NCBI GenBank assembly: GCA_016179225.1 | Contig: JACORV010000012.1 | Coordinates: 1 to 48,969 of the forward strand | Direction: 5' to 3' | Source of the DNA: Gemmatimonadota bacterium | GTDB lineage: Bacteria; Gemmatimonadota; Gemmatimonadetes; Gemmatimonadales; JACORV01 | Length of the DNA: 48,969 nt | Shown: positions 34,649 to 45,031 of the stretch, in pieces | How the letters are laid out: the number at the start of each line of letters is the position of its first letter | Position numbering within the stretch: position 1 is the stretch's first letter | Program-made: the position numbers and the translations under genes | Notes under the pieces: generated by a model | The model's input: only the letters and a program-made list of their open reading frames with translations | What the model was told of the DNA's origin: nothing | Database searches by the model: none

Positions 34649-36064
34649 TTACCGCTGAATGAAGTGCATCACTTCCGCGATCAGCTGGCTGTCCGTCGTG
34701 AGGCCCCTAATCCAATTGAAGGGGACGTTGTGGTCGTACGCGTTCTCTACCACGTCGTTCGTGCCGGCCAGTACGTAGTGCCCGAAGCTCGTCGCGTCAT
34801 AGAACGCGTAGTACCGTCCCCGGCCGCCGTGCGTGTACAGCCACACCTCGAAAGCCCGCGGATGCGCCTGGGGGCGGCGGAACACCTCCGTCGGCTCCCC
34901 GTACTTCAGGTAGACTCGGCCCCGGTCCGTCCGCCATCCCGGGATCTGCGCCCCGCCACCCTCGCGGTACGCCTGGTTCGCGTGCCGCACGCCGCGGTAG
35001 AACGCCTCCTGCAGCGGATTGTCGGGCGTCGCGGGTGTCGGGTCGCGGTGCCGCCAGAACTCCGCGAGGAAGCGGCGCTTGCCGGCCACTTCCAGGTTCT
35101 CGTAGACGCCGCGCTCGTTGGGTTCCAGCAAGTACGCGAGCGGGGAATACAACGAGTCCAGCGTCTCCTCGCTCAGATCATTGAACGAGCCGGCCGCGGC
35201 CGCCGGTGCGGGGCCCAGGGCCACCGTCGGCCGGTCCGGCCCCATTGAGAACGCGCTTTCGACGGCGGCGGCGGTGTCCTGAAGGACGACCGTCGCGCGC
35301 ACCCGGTAGCTGCCTTCCGGCAGTCCCGCCAGGTCCATCGTGCCGCGCGCCACGCCCCCCGTCGCCCCGACACGCAACTGCTGCGGCGCCGCCCGCACCA
35401 GCGTCCGACCCGCGTCGGTCACCACCTCCAGGTTCAGCTGCGCCGTGCCCCCCGCGAACCCCGGCCACGGGTAGATCTCCGTGTAGTACGTCAGGGCCGC
35501 GGCGCCGAACGTCAGATGGGGTACCGGCCCGGTGCGCAGCACCCACCGACCCCGGCGGATCTCGCCGGGCAGAGGGCTCGCGCTGTCGGCCGCCTCGCGG
35601 GCCGCCGTCGCCAGGAGCAGGTCCGAGACAAGCGGACGCGCCGCGAAGGCGCCGATGTCCGTCACCCGCTCGAGCGCCGCCCCGCCGTCACTGGACGCGC
35701 GCACCGTGATCCGATAGCGGCCTGGAGCCGCGGCGAAGTGGAACGACTCCATCGCCGTGGCGCCCGCAGCGCGAGCGGCGACCGTCGGCAGCTCGCGCGT
35801 CCAATCGTTCCGCACCAACTCCAGGCCGCTGCTGTCGGCGATCACGATCTCCACCCGATACCTGGTCGTCGGGGCGGAGGCCGGGGCGAGCCCAATGAGC
35901 CGGATCTCGCTCGTGCCCTCGATGACGGTAACGCCCGTGCCCGGACTGAAGAAGCGCACCGGCCGCACTGTCACCGCGGAGTCCCCTCCGCCCTGCCAGG
36001 CGGCCACTCTGAGGAGCGCGGCCGCGATCCCCCATGCCACCACTGTCGTCATCATGTCAAACAT
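34649..36064 (-). CDS. GWxTD-domain protein
   Basis: FLAEFWRHRDPTPATPDNPLQEAFYRGVRHANQAYREGGGAQIPGWRTDRGRVYLKYGEP contains the GWxTD signature. Confidence 0.85.
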   Translation of the reverse strand: MFDMMTTVVAWGIAAALLRVAAWQGGGDSAVTVRPVRFFSPGTGVTVIEGTSEIRLIGLAPASAPTTRYRVEIVIADSSGLELVRNDWTRELPTVAARAAGATAMESFHFAAAPGRYRITVRASSDGGAALERVTDIGAFAARPLVSDLLLATAAREAADSASPLPGEIRRGRWVLRTGPVPHLTFGAAALTYYTEIYPWPGFAGGTAQLNLEVVTDAGRTLVRAAPQQLRVGATGGVARGTMDLAGLPEGSYRVRATVVLQDTAAAVESAFSMGPDRPTVALGPAPAAAAGSFNDLSEETLDSLYSPLAYLLEPNERGVYENLEVAGKRRFLAEFWRHRDPTPATPDNPLQEAFYRGVRHANQAYREGGGAQIPGWRTDRGRVYLKYGEPTEVFRRPQAHPRAFEVWLYTHGGRGRYYAFYDATSFGHYVLAGTNDVVENAYDHNVPFNWIRGLTTDSQLIAEVMHFIQR

Positions 36065-36121
36065 CGTGTCCCGCCGGCCCGGCGGGGCCCGGAGGCGCCC
36101 GCCGGCCCGGCGACATCAGCA

Positions 36122-37279
36122 TTACCAGCTGAGGCTGACCGTGATCATGTTCGCGTTGCCCAGCAGGCCAAGGTTCCGGTAGGCATAGTCGAAACCGACG
36201 CCCAGGCCGCGCGGATTCCGCTGCCAGCGCAGGCCGCCGCCGGCCGACAGCCCATCGCTGCCGGGTGTCACATTCGAATCGAAGCCGGCGTAAGAGGCCT
36301 GGCTCGCCCCGGGCGGATCCAGGTTGTTGTCCGGCGAAGAGGTGTAGCCCACCCGGCCGGCCACTGAGAAGCCGCTGCTGCCGAGCCCGAGGTTGTACTC
36401 GCCGGCGAAGTTGAACCCGGGGTCGGTGTTGTTGGGCTGCGTGAACTCGCCCAGCATGGTGAGCCGACTCGCCGCGGTGGTGAACACATCGTACGACAGG
36501 CCCACCCGGAAGATCACCGGCAAGCTCCACGACTTCGACTGCAGGCGCGCCGGCTGCGCCTCCTGCGCTTCGTTGCCGACCTCCGATGGGGGCGTCCGGA
36601 TCACCGTGGCGTCGAGAGCGTTGCCGGTGTGCTGGATCGTCGTCCCCAGGTGCTGGATGACGAAGCTCGCGCGCAGCGCGCGGCCGCCGACCAAGGCGTG
36701 GAAGTTCGTGCCGAAATCCAGCGCGAACGCCCGGCCCGTCGTCTTCCCCAGGGCGTCGTTGATGTACTTCGCGTTGATGCCGGCCGCGAAGCGGTCGGAG
36801 AACTGCTGGGCGTAGGTGAAGCCGAGGGCGGTCTCGCTGACGGAGTAGACCTCGCCCGTCGTCCCTTCGGGATCGTCCACGGTGTACACCGGCTGGTCGC
36901 TGAACCCGAAGGTGGTGATCTGGAAGCCGAGCGCCCTGGAGCCCCCGAACGGGATGGCGAAGCCCACCCAACTAAGCCTGGTATCGGCGATGTACGACAT
37001 CGAGGAACCCACGAGGCCCGGCCGGGCCAACTGGGCGAGCCCTGCGGGGTTGTAATACATGGCCGACACATCGGTGGTCAGGGCGGCGAACGAGGCACCC
37101 AGAGCCGCGCCACGCGCCGTCGGAGCCATCAGCAGGAACTCGGCCGCCGTAGTGCCGTAGGGCGTGTTGTCCTGACGGATCGTCGTCTGTTGCGCCGTAG
37201 CCCTTCCGGGAGCGAGGCCCGTCACCAGGACGGCGGCGCCAATTCCGAGAATGATCTTGCGCATCGTGTGCCTCCACAC
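36122..37279 (-). CDS. PorV/PorQ-like outer-membrane beta-barrel protein
   Basis: Signal peptide; AAEFLLMAPTARGAALGASFAALTTDVSAMYYNPAGLAQL; C-term LGVGFDYAYRNLGLLGNANMITVSLSW. Confidence 0.8.
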   Translation of the reverse strand: MWRHTMRKIILGIGAAVLVTGLAPGRATAQQTTIRQDNTPYGTTAAEFLLMAPTARGAALGASFAALTTDVSAMYYNPAGLAQLARPGLVGSSMSYIADTRLSWVGFAIPFGGSRALGFQITTFGFSDQPVYTVDDPEGTTGEVYSVSETALGFTYAQQFSDRFAAGINAKYINDALGKTTGRAFALDFGTNFHALVGGRALRASFVIQHLGTTIQHTGNALDATVIRTPPSEVGNEAQEAQPARLQSKSWSLPVIFRVGLSYDVFTTAASRLTMLGEFTQPNNTDPGFNFAGEYNLGLGSSGFSVAGRVGYTSSPDNNLDPPGASQASYAGFDSNVTPGSDGLSAGGGLRWQRNPRGLGVGFDYAYRNLGLLGNANMITVSLSW

Positions 37280-37307
37280 GGGCCAGGGCCTTTCGCCCCG
37301 GCCCGTG
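37277..37307. other. Intergenic RNA hairpin
   Basis: CACGGGCC (37277-37284) / GGCCCGTG (37300-37307) with nested GGGC/GCCC; between two minus-strand genes. Confidence 0.6.
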
Positions 37308-37316
37308 CCGGTTGGG

Positions 37317-40300
37317 TTACTGGGCGAAGTTGACGACCGTAAAGCGGCCGATCCTGGTCCGGCCGTCCGGCGACTCGACGTGATAGAAGTACACGCCGCT
37401 GGCCACGAACTGGTTGTTCCGGTTGCGCAGATCCCAGACCTGCTCGCCGCTACCGGTCGGATCGTTGTGCGTCACGACGTTCACCAGGATCCCGCTGACG
37501 CTATAGATCCGGATGATCGACTGCGCGGGCAGGTTCACGAACCGCAGCACCTTCGAGTTCGGCGTGATCTCGCTGTTGTTCGTCACGTAGTACGGATCGG
37601 GAACCGTGTGGATCCGCCGCATCATCGAATCCGACGTGACCGTCGGCGTGAACGACGTGCCCTCGTACGCGATCCGCACGTGCATCCCGGGGACGGCCGG
37701 CGGGCGCTCAGCAGCCCGGTAGCTGTACGTCCCGCCCGACTGCGAGCTGGTCCGCACCGCGCCGGTGTAATACCGGACGTTCCAGACCGTGCCCGCCGCC
37801 GGAAGGGCCGTCATCTCCATGATGAAGGTGTGGCCGGCCAGGTACATGATGAATCCGTTGCCCGTCGCGGCCGCGGTGGCCAATGAAGCGGCGCTCCCAC
37901 CAACCGTAGCGATGGGGCTGAGCGTGGCCGTGTTCTGGAGCGGAGCGGTCGAGCCGCCGCACTCGCCGATAAGCGCCGGGGCCGGCTCGATGCAGTAGAT
38001 GTCGCCCCAGGTCAGGACATTATTGCGGCCGTCACGGGTGTTGGCCGCCGGCACAGCCGCGAACGACGCGTCCGTGAGGAAGCCCCACGACCCGCGGATC
38101 ATCGGATGGAACGGCACCTGGACGCCGTGGGTGATGTCCACGATCGAGTCCACCGTGCCGCCGGCGCCCCAGTACATCTGGAAGTCGGCCGCCCGCTTGG
38201 TGTAGGCCGTGATGGCTTCGAAATTCCGGCCCGGGACGCTGCTCGTGGTGTTGTACGACTGGAGCGTCATCACCGCTGTTACGCCGGGCAGCGAGCCCGC
38301 CGTGCGGTTCGGATTGCTCACCACCGGGGAGCCGCCGCACGCCCCGAAATAGCACATGCCCAGGTTGGGGTCGGGCGTGTTCTCGTTGGGCGTTCCGGCC
38401 CACCAGCGCGGCCCGTTGTACGCCGACCGCGTGGGGTCTCCATTGGCATCGCCGCGGGCCTGGTTGGTCAGGCGCCAGACGCCGGGCACGGTGAATTCCA
38501 GGCTGCCGAACAACGAGAAGTTCGAACCCGCGCCGAAGCGGGCGTTTTGCGCCGGGTCCACCGGCGCCGCCTCGAACGCGGTGATGAAGCTAAAGTCCGA
38601 GCTGAACGCGTCTATGCTGACCGGGATCTCCAGCGTGTCCGTCCCGGCGGCCCCAGCGACGCGCAGGTAGTATGCGCCGTCAATGCCGTTTAGCGACGCG
38701 CCGGGAACCACCGAGTCGAAGAACAGCTCCAGATTGCCCGAGCCGCTGATGATCTGCGGCACGAAGGCGGCGAAGCCCAACGCCATGTCGGTCGGCGGGA
38801 ACGGTCCGGAGAAGATGCCCGTCACCGGATCGATGGTGGGCACCGGGATGTCGGGAACGACGCTGCCGTCGGCGCGGATGAACTGCGGCGCGCCGAGGCT
38901 GCCTGCGGTCTCCTGGCCTGACGCCGACCGCGGGGTGATCGACTTGGTCACCAGCGGCGAGGACAGGCTCGAGGGGCCCGAGGCCAGGCTGTTCACGTCG
39001 AACGCAGTCACGGCGTAGAAGTAGCGGTAGCCGTTCCTCACCGAGTTGTCCTCGTACGCGAACGGCACGCCGGTGTCCTGGAGGCCGGGGAAGCCGGAGC
39101 CACCACCGGTTACGGCCGTGTCGGCCACGGTGATAAGCACGGTGCCGTTTGCCAGCGCCACGCGGCCCTGGGCGGCGACCTGCACCGCGCCGGGGAACGA
39201 CGGACCGAGGACCGCCAGCGGGATTTCGTGGTAGTTCACATACGGCGGCGCCGTGGCGAACGTCGCGGGGCACGAAGCCGTGATCCCCAGCTCCGGCGCG
39301 CACTGGTTGGCGCCGTCGGCGTTGTTGTAGTCACCGTTGAAGAAGGCGCCCGTGTAGTCGCGGATCGCCGGATGTTCCGCGGTAGTCTTGTAGTCGAACT
39401 GGGCGATCATCTCCATGGTCGCGGGGCTGCGGCCACGCCAGACCCGGTAGCCTTCGACGTCGAACTCACGGAAGTTGGGGTCAAAGAGCTGGCCCGACGC
39501 CGGGTTGCTCGCGACCGCGAAATACGGATCGCCCACTGTTTCCGTGTTCGACGCACGCCACACGACCGTCACCCGGTTGTTCGAAGGGACCAGATAGAAG
39601 TCCGGTGCCTCCGGGGCGAACGGCAGCAGGAACTGGTTGTCGAACACGCCCTGCGCCACCAGCGCCTTGTCCAGCAGCGAGCCCCTGACGACGCTGATCT
39701 CCCTCGGGATGCTGAGCACGGTGACGTCGTTCCGGATGACGGTTCGCGGCTGTTCGATCACGCCGTTGCCGTTCAAGTCGGCGTGACTGACCCATCCCAT
39801 GGTCCGGTCGATCAACCGAAGGGTGTCCAGCCCGGTGACCAGCCGGTCGCCCGCCGGGACGATCCCTGGCAGGAGGTTGGTGTTGCCGATGTACGGCCCG
39901 AGGCTGTAGGTCGGCGCGCCCGGGTTCGTCAACAGGGCGGGTGCCGCCATGTACGCCACCACGACCACCGATGTCTGGCCGGGGGCCAGGCTGAAGGGGC
40001 CGCTCGACTGCATGGTGCGCTGGTCCGAGGGCGCCTGCGTCAGGAAGCACAGGCGGCGCGCCGGAACATACTGGCAACTGTTGTTGTCACCAAAGGTCGG
40101 GCTGGCCGTACCCTGCATGTACCGGTAGCCCTGGGTAATGTTGATTGGGTCAGGGAAGAGCGAGTTGGGCGCCGACGGGTTGGTATAGGTCGAGAAAATG
40201 GTGATGCCGAATTCCTGGTTGGTCGCCGGGTCGATCGGGCTCTTGAGGTACTTCACGCCCACGAAGCCCGGGGCGGAGGCGAACGGCGGGGTGAAGATGT

Positions 40301-41309
40301 TCGGCGGGAACTGCCAGGTCGACTCCCGCCAATCCGACTTCCAGGTGACGCCCAGCGAGAACGGCAGCGCCGCGGAGGCATAGTTGTTGGTCGCGTCGCC
40401 GACGTCCATGTCGGCCGTGAACGCGACGAACATGTTGTCGATGGTGTAGCCGGCGTCGGGGATCGCGACGTTGAACGCCGCCTCGGACTGCGACTGGAAG
40501 AGGTCTCCCAGCGCACCCACCTCGGCGATGTCCGCGGCGGTGTATCCCAGGCTGGACAGGCCGGCGTACGCGCCCGACGAGGCCCTGGCGGTGATGTTGG
40601 TGAACCGGAAGATGAAGTAGATGAGGTCTTCATTGCCGGTGGGGAAGTTCCACGCCAGCGACCGCTGCTCGACCAGCACACCCATCGTGTGGCTGCGGCC
40701 CGTCACGAGGCTCGGGGCGCCGTCCCAGTAGCGCATCCACGTGTCCTGCTGCGAGACGTTCGCGCGGCACTCCGTGAGATCACCCGCGAGGCACTCCGGT
40801 TTAATGAGGGACGGGTGGAAAAGGGAGGTGTCCCGCACGTAGGCCGCCGACGGCCAGTTTGCGACGTCGTCGCTGTTGAGCGAGTTGTAGATCCCGGTCA
40901 GGCCCTGCATGTGCTCGGCCGGGCCCCGGGTATCAATCGCCCAGGCCCCGACGGTGTCGCCCGCCCACGCGAAGCCGGCGTTGGCCGGGATGATGCCGGC
41001 GAGCTGGATGCCGGTGTTGAAGACGTACTGGTCCGGCGTACCGCGCGGCCACGACCCGCCGCCCAGCACCGGGCTGCCGGTCACGTCCGTGCAGACGTTG
41101 CCCGCGTCCGTCAGACCGCAGTAGAAGCGGTTGACCTCGAGGCTCAGGCTGGGCGCCCCGGCGAAGAGCTGGAAGCCGCGCCGGGCCGCTGCGCGCGCCC
41201 GGGGACCCGGGCGCTCAGGGCGAGTGGCCTGCGCGGTGCTAGCGGCGAGCACCGACACTCCGCCCACCAGCACACCGGCCATCGCCAACCGCTGTAGAAC
41301 ATTCGTCAT
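37317..41309 (-). CDS. Very large secreted protein (1330 aa) with FlgD-like/T9SS-like C-terminal domain
   Basis: N-terminal signal region MTNVLQRLAMAGVLVGGVSVLAASTAQA; C-term LPAQSIIRIYSVSGILVNVVTHNDPTGSGEQVWDLRNRNNQFVASGVYFYHVESPDGRTRIGRFTVVNFAQ. Confidence 0.75.
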   Translation of the reverse strand: MTNVLQRLAMAGVLVGGVSVLAASTAQATRPERPGPRARAAARRGFQLFAGAPSLSLEVNRFYCGLTDAGNVCTDVTGSPVLGGGSWPRGTPDQYVFNTGIQLAGIIPANAGFAWAGDTVGAWAIDTRGPAEHMQGLTGIYNSLNSDDVANWPSAAYVRDTSLFHPSLIKPECLAGDLTECRANVSQQDTWMRYWDGAPSLVTGRSHTMGVLVEQRSLAWNFPTGNEDLIYFIFRFTNITARASSGAYAGLSSLGYTAADIAEVGALGDLFQSQSEAAFNVAIPDAGYTIDNMFVAFTADMDVGDATNNYASAALPFSLGVTWKSDWRESTWQFPPNIFTPPFASAPGFVGVKYLKSPIDPATNQEFGITIFSTYTNPSAPNSLFPDPINITQGYRYMQGTASPTFGDNNSCQYVPARRLCFLTQAPSDQRTMQSSGPFSLAPGQTSVVVVAYMAAPALLTNPGAPTYSLGPYIGNTNLLPGIVPAGDRLVTGLDTLRLIDRTMGWVSHADLNGNGVIEQPRTVIRNDVTVLSIPREISVVRGSLLDKALVAQGVFDNQFLLPFAPEAPDFYLVPSNNRVTVVWRASNTETVGDPYFAVASNPASGQLFDPNFREFDVEGYRVWRGRSPATMEMIAQFDYKTTAEHPAIRDYTGAFFNGDYNNADGANQCAPELGITASCPATFATAPPYVNYHEIPLAVLGPSFPGAVQVAAQGRVALANGTVLITVADTAVTGGGSGFPGLQDTGVPFAYEDNSVRNGYRYFYAVTAFDVNSLASGPSSLSSPLVTKSITPRSASGQETAGSLGAPQFIRADGSVVPDIPVPTIDPVTGIFSGPFPPTDMALGFAAFVPQIISGSGNLELFFDSVVPGASLNGIDGAYYLRVAGAAGTDTLEIPVSIDAFSSDFSFITAFEAAPVDPAQNARFGAGSNFSLFGSLEFTVPGVWRLTNQARGDANGDPTRSAYNGPRWWAGTPNENTPDPNLGMCYFGACGGSPVVSNPNRTAGSLPGVTAVMTLQSYNTTSSVPGRNFEAITAYTKRAADFQMYWGAGGTVDSIVDITHGVQVPFHPMIRGSWGFLTDASFAAVPAANTRDGRNNVLTWGDIYCIEPAPALIGECGGSTAPLQNTATLSPIATVGGSAASLATAAATGNGFIMYLAGHTFIMEMTALPAAGTVWNVRYYTGAVRTSSQSGGTYSYRAAERPPAVPGMHVRIAYEGTSFTPTVTSDSMMRRIHTVPDPYYVTNNSEITPNSKVLRFVNLPAQSIIRIYSVSGILVNVVTHNDPTGSGEQVWDLRNRNNQFVASGVYFYHVESPDGRTRIGRFTVVNFAQ

Positions 41310-41384
41310 TATCCGAACTCCTTGCCAGTTGTCCGGCGGCGGCGCCGCGCCCTTGGCGCGCGGCGTCGCCCCCGTTCACGTGCG

Positions 41385-44300
41385 TTAGAAGTGCAGCTCG
41401 AACCCGATGCGCATATTGAAGCCCGGGCCCTTGAAGATCTGCGGCCCGCTCCACCCGTTGTAGTACGCGTCGAACGCCCGTTGCTGCTCGTCCGCGCTGA
41501 AGATGCCGTCCGGGGTGCCCGTAGCGTAGCGCCGCTCGGCGCCGCGCAGCAGCAGGCAATCCGGCACGCCCTTGGACCCGTTCGGCCCGTAGGGGTAGGC
41601 GGAGCAGTCCGTCAGGTCGATGGAGCCGTCCGCTTGCACCAGGCCGCCCGCGTCGTTCCGCAGCGTCGTGAAGATGTCGGTCAGCTGCTCCGTCTGGTAG
41701 CGCTCGTTCCGAACGTCACCCGTCTCGGCGAAGAGCCCGGCGATGTTGGTGAAGTTGAACAGGTTCCGGAAGTCGGCGAAGGCCGTGACGTCACGGTCGC
41801 CGCCGAGGCGGAACCCGCGGGTCACGCGCAGATCCACGTTCTTGATCCACGGCGTGCGCGACGCGTTCAGGGGCTCGGCCGCGAAGCCGCCGAGGCCGAA
41901 GGCGTTACCGGGAGCCTGCTGCCCGTTCCCGTCGTTGATCATCTTGGTGTACGGCAGGCCGCTCGCGAAGCGGAAGGTCGCGAAAAAGCCGAAATCCTGC
42001 AGCAGAGAGCCGTACCAGTCGCCGGACCGCCAGCCGTGCGGAAGGCTCAGCGAGCCGCTGCCCGCGATGGTGTGCGTCCGGTCGTCACGCGTCGGCAGCA
42101 GCGCCTGCGCCGGCGGCGTGCGGTCCTGGGTCACGGTGCTGATTTGCCGCGACGTGGTGCCCAGGTACTCGAACGGATCCGAGCCGGTGCTACCGGCCCG
42201 CTGGAAGGTGTAGGACAGCGAGCCGGCGAATAGCGATCCGGAGCGGGCGTCGAGCTTGATGTCCACGCCGCGCGAGTTCCCGAAATCCTCGTTCGTCATC
42301 ACGTTGTAATTGATGAGCCGGCCCTGGAACACGTCGTTGAAGCCGACGATGCGGGCGGCGAGGTCCGACACCTTGTCCTTATTGTAGGCCGCAATGTCGA
42401 GGACCAGGTCGTCGCTGAACGCGTGCCGGATGCCGAACTCGAACAGGATGGAGCGCCCGTAGCGCAGCGGCGAGCCGTAGGTGGCGTTGGTGTTGTAGTA
42501 CGACGCGTCGCCATTGGCGCGCTGCGCCATGCGGTTGAAGTCCGGCTGCTGCACCTGGTGCGAGTACGACAGGCGGAAGCCCGTCCGGTCGGTCACGGGG
42601 AAGGAGACCCGCAGCGACGGCGAGAGCCGCGAGCGCGTCGGCGCCTCGACCATGTTGCAGGTGGAGAGCGCCACCGAGTCGGCCGCGGTGGCCGTGCCGC
42701 CGCTGACCAGTGTGAACAGCTGGCCGCAACGCTGGCCCATCGCCGTATCGGCGGCGGTGTATGCCACCGACAGGTCACCCTGCCGCAGCGGATCGTTGAA
42801 GGTGCGGGGGAAAGCCCGCGCGAAGAGCAGGTCCGGGTTGAACCGGTCGTACCGCAGACCGACCTCGATCACCAGGTCCCCGAGGTCGAGGCGGTTGTTC
42901 GCGAACAGGCCGAAGCGGCTGGGCGTGTTCCGGTAGGCGTCGAGCCCGAAGAACTCGTTCATATCGCTCGTCCAGGCGTCTTCGGTCGCACGCAGCCAGT
43001 CGCCGCCGAAGCGGACGCGGTTGTAGCGGTCCGCCTGCCAGTCGAGGTTGACGCGTGCGGTCAGCCGCGATTCCCGCGCGAGGACGGGGTTCACGTCGGC
43101 GTAGCCGCGGTCCGTGAAGCCGACGCCGGAGTTCACGCCGTACGGGTTCTGCCGGTAGAGCGCGGTGGTGGCCAACAGGTCCTGCCGGCCCACAAACGGG
43201 ATGCAGGCACCCACGGTGCCGGCGCTGGTCTGCCGCGTGCTCTGGCAGACGGCGCCCCCCAGCCGGACATTTGTGATCAGCTGGTCGTCGATCGGGAAGT
43301 TGTCCCGGTTGACGAGGAACTCCATGGACGACGTGGAGAACCAGCCGAACGGTTCGCGGTTGTCCTCGAACCAGGACGGGTCCAGGGCACCGCTGATGAA
43401 GTCGTCCCGCTGCCAGCTGGCGTTGGCCTCGAGGAAGAGCGCCCGCTCGCTGGAGCGCGCGAGGTTCTGCGTGTAGTTGAGGATCAAGGCCCGCGAGGTC
43501 TGGCGCTGGCCGCTGCGGGCTTGGGGGTTGTACAAGCCGAAGAAGGGCTGAACCAGGCTCTGGTCGCGGCTCGCCAGGTACGTGATAGACGCCCGAGAGC
43601 CCGTACCAAATGAGTACTGCAATTTCCCGTTCATCGTTAGGGCGTCGGACCACGCGTCGGGCCGCCGCGACCCCTGCGAGTAACGCGTAAACGCCGGGAT
43701 GCTCACGACGGCCGAGTCGGAAGCCGGGTTCCCCGGGTCTTTCGGGACCGTCACGGTCCCGTTCGGAGCCTCGGGATTCGACGTGTCGAACCCGTTCTGC
43801 ACGTAAATGGGCACATCCTCGGCGCCCTTGGGCTGCCGGATGTTCTGCTGGCCGGCGAGCGTGGTGCCGAGGAAGAAGGTCAGGTTGCGCGCAATCGGGC
43901 CGCCGATGCTGGCCTCGACGCGGTGCAGCCCCTGACCGTACGTCTCGCCGGAGAGCTCGTCCGTCGAGTAGCTCAGCGTCCCGCGGAAATCCGAGCCTCC
44001 CGCGCGCGTCACCATGGAGATGACGCCCGACTGGGCATCGCCGAACTCCACGCCGATGGCGCCCGTCGTGACCGACGCCTCCTCCAGCGCGTTGGTGCCA
44101 ACGGTGACCGTGCGGGCTTCCGAAACCCCGCCCGCGTTCCCGGTCGAAACGCCGAAGCCGCTGCTCAGGTTGCGGATCTGCACGCCGTCCACGTACACCG
44201 CCGCCTCACCGGGCCGGCCGCCGCGAATCACCAACCCGCGGGTGCCTTCCACCACGCCCGGCTGGAGACGCAGCACCTGGCTGATGTCGTCGGCCGGCAG

Positions 44301-44756
44301 CTGGTCGATCAGGTCGCCCTGCACGATCGGCTTCGAGGTCACCTGGTCCCGCGGCACGATCGGGTTCGCCTCGACCGTGACCGTGATCCCCGTGACCTCC
44401 ACCGCCCGCGCCTCGAGCGTCAGGTTCACCGTCATCGTTTGCTCGGCGAACACCCGGACGTTCCGGACCTCGGCAGGAGCGTACCCGATATACTGCGCCC
44501 GGATCGCCATCACGCCGGCCGGCACGTTGTTGATGAAGTAATACCCCTGCTCGTTCGTGCTCGCGGTAAATGCGGATCCCACGACGAGCACCTGCGCACC
44601 GACGACCGGCGCGCCCGCTTGATCCCTCACCGTGCCTTCGATCTTGCCGGTCGTGCTCTGAGCGGCGAGACGGCCCGCTCCGAGCAGCGCCACGGCCACT
44701 AGGGCCGTCGCCGCGCGAGCGAGGCGAGAGAAGGCCCAGCGACTACGTTGAGTCAT
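41385..44756 (-). CDS. TonB-dependent receptor with carboxypeptidase-regulatory-like N-terminus
   Basis: ORF 41385..44897, probable ATG 44756 (MTQRSRWAFSRLARAATALVAVALLGAGRLAAQSTTGKIEGTVRDQAGAPVVGAQVLVVG); plug region QLPADDISQVLRLQPGVVEGTRGLVIRGGRPGEAAVYVDGVQI; C-terminal MRIGFELHF. Confidence 0.92.
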   Translation of the reverse strand: MTQRSRWAFSRLARAATALVAVALLGAGRLAAQSTTGKIEGTVRDQAGAPVVGAQVLVVGSAFTASTNEQGYYFINNVPAGVMAIRAQYIGYAPAEVRNVRVFAEQTMTVNLTLEARAVEVTGITVTVEANPIVPRDQVTSKPIVQGDLIDQLPADDISQVLRLQPGVVEGTRGLVIRGGRPGEAAVYVDGVQIRNLSSGFGVSTGNAGGVSEARTVTVGTNALEEASVTTGAIGVEFGDAQSGVISMVTRAGGSDFRGTLSYSTDELSGETYGQGLHRVEASIGGPIARNLTFFLGTTLAGQQNIRQPKGAEDVPIYVQNGFDTSNPEAPNGTVTVPKDPGNPASDSAVVSIPAFTRYSQGSRRPDAWSDALTMNGKLQYSFGTGSRASITYLASRDQSLVQPFFGLYNPQARSGQRQTSRALILNYTQNLARSSERALFLEANASWQRDDFISGALDPSWFEDNREPFGWFSTSSMEFLVNRDNFPIDDQLITNVRLGGAVCQSTRQTSAGTVGACIPFVGRQDLLATTALYRQNPYGVNSGVGFTDRGYADVNPVLARESRLTARVNLDWQADRYNRVRFGGDWLRATEDAWTSDMNEFFGLDAYRNTPSRFGLFANNRLDLGDLVIEVGLRYDRFNPDLLFARAFPRTFNDPLRQGDLSVAYTAADTAMGQRCGQLFTLVSGGTATAADSVALSTCNMVEAPTRSRLSPSLRVSFPVTDRTGFRLSYSHQVQQPDFNRMAQRANGDASYYNTNATYGSPLRYGRSILFEFGIRHAFSDDLVLDIAAYNKDKVSDLAARIVGFNDVFQGRLINYNVMTNEDFGNSRGVDIKLDARSGSLFAGSLSYTFQRAGSTGSDPFEYLGTTSRQISTVTQDRTPPAQALLPTRDDRTHTIAGSGSLSLPHGWRSGDWYGSLLQDFGFFATFRFASGLPYTKMINDGNGQQAPGNAFGLGGFAAEPLNASRTPWIKNVDLRVTRGFRLGGDRDVTAFADFRNLFNFTNIAGLFAETGDVRNERYQTEQLTDIFTTLRNDAGGLVQADGSIDLTDCSAYPYGPNGSKGVPDCLLLRGAERRYATGTPDGIFSADEQQRAFDAYYNGWSGPQIFKGPGFNMRIGFELHF

Positions 44757-44954
44757 TGACGACCTCCAAAGGCGTGAACACGCGGGGACACGAAAAACGA
44801 ACCAGGCAGCGACACGCCACCTCCCTTCGTTCGAGCGTCCGGGAAACCCGAAACAGAATTGTGTGTGATCTGCAACGATGCTCCAACTAGCGGCCATGCC
44901 GTTAGCAGCGGCCCTGCCGCGCCCGGGCCGACCGGCCCAAGGTCACTGGCTGCC

Positions 44955-44984
44955 AATATGCCCTGGCCAAACAAACGATGTCAA
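44955..44984 (-). promoter_or_regulatory. Candidate sigma70-like promoter for the receptor operon
   Basis: Minus strand TTGACA (44984-44979), 18-bp spacer, CATATT (44960-44955). Confidence 0.4.
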
Positions 44985-45031
44985 GCGGCCCATTGTACCC
45001 TCGCGGGACAACTGTCCCCGAACGTGGACAT

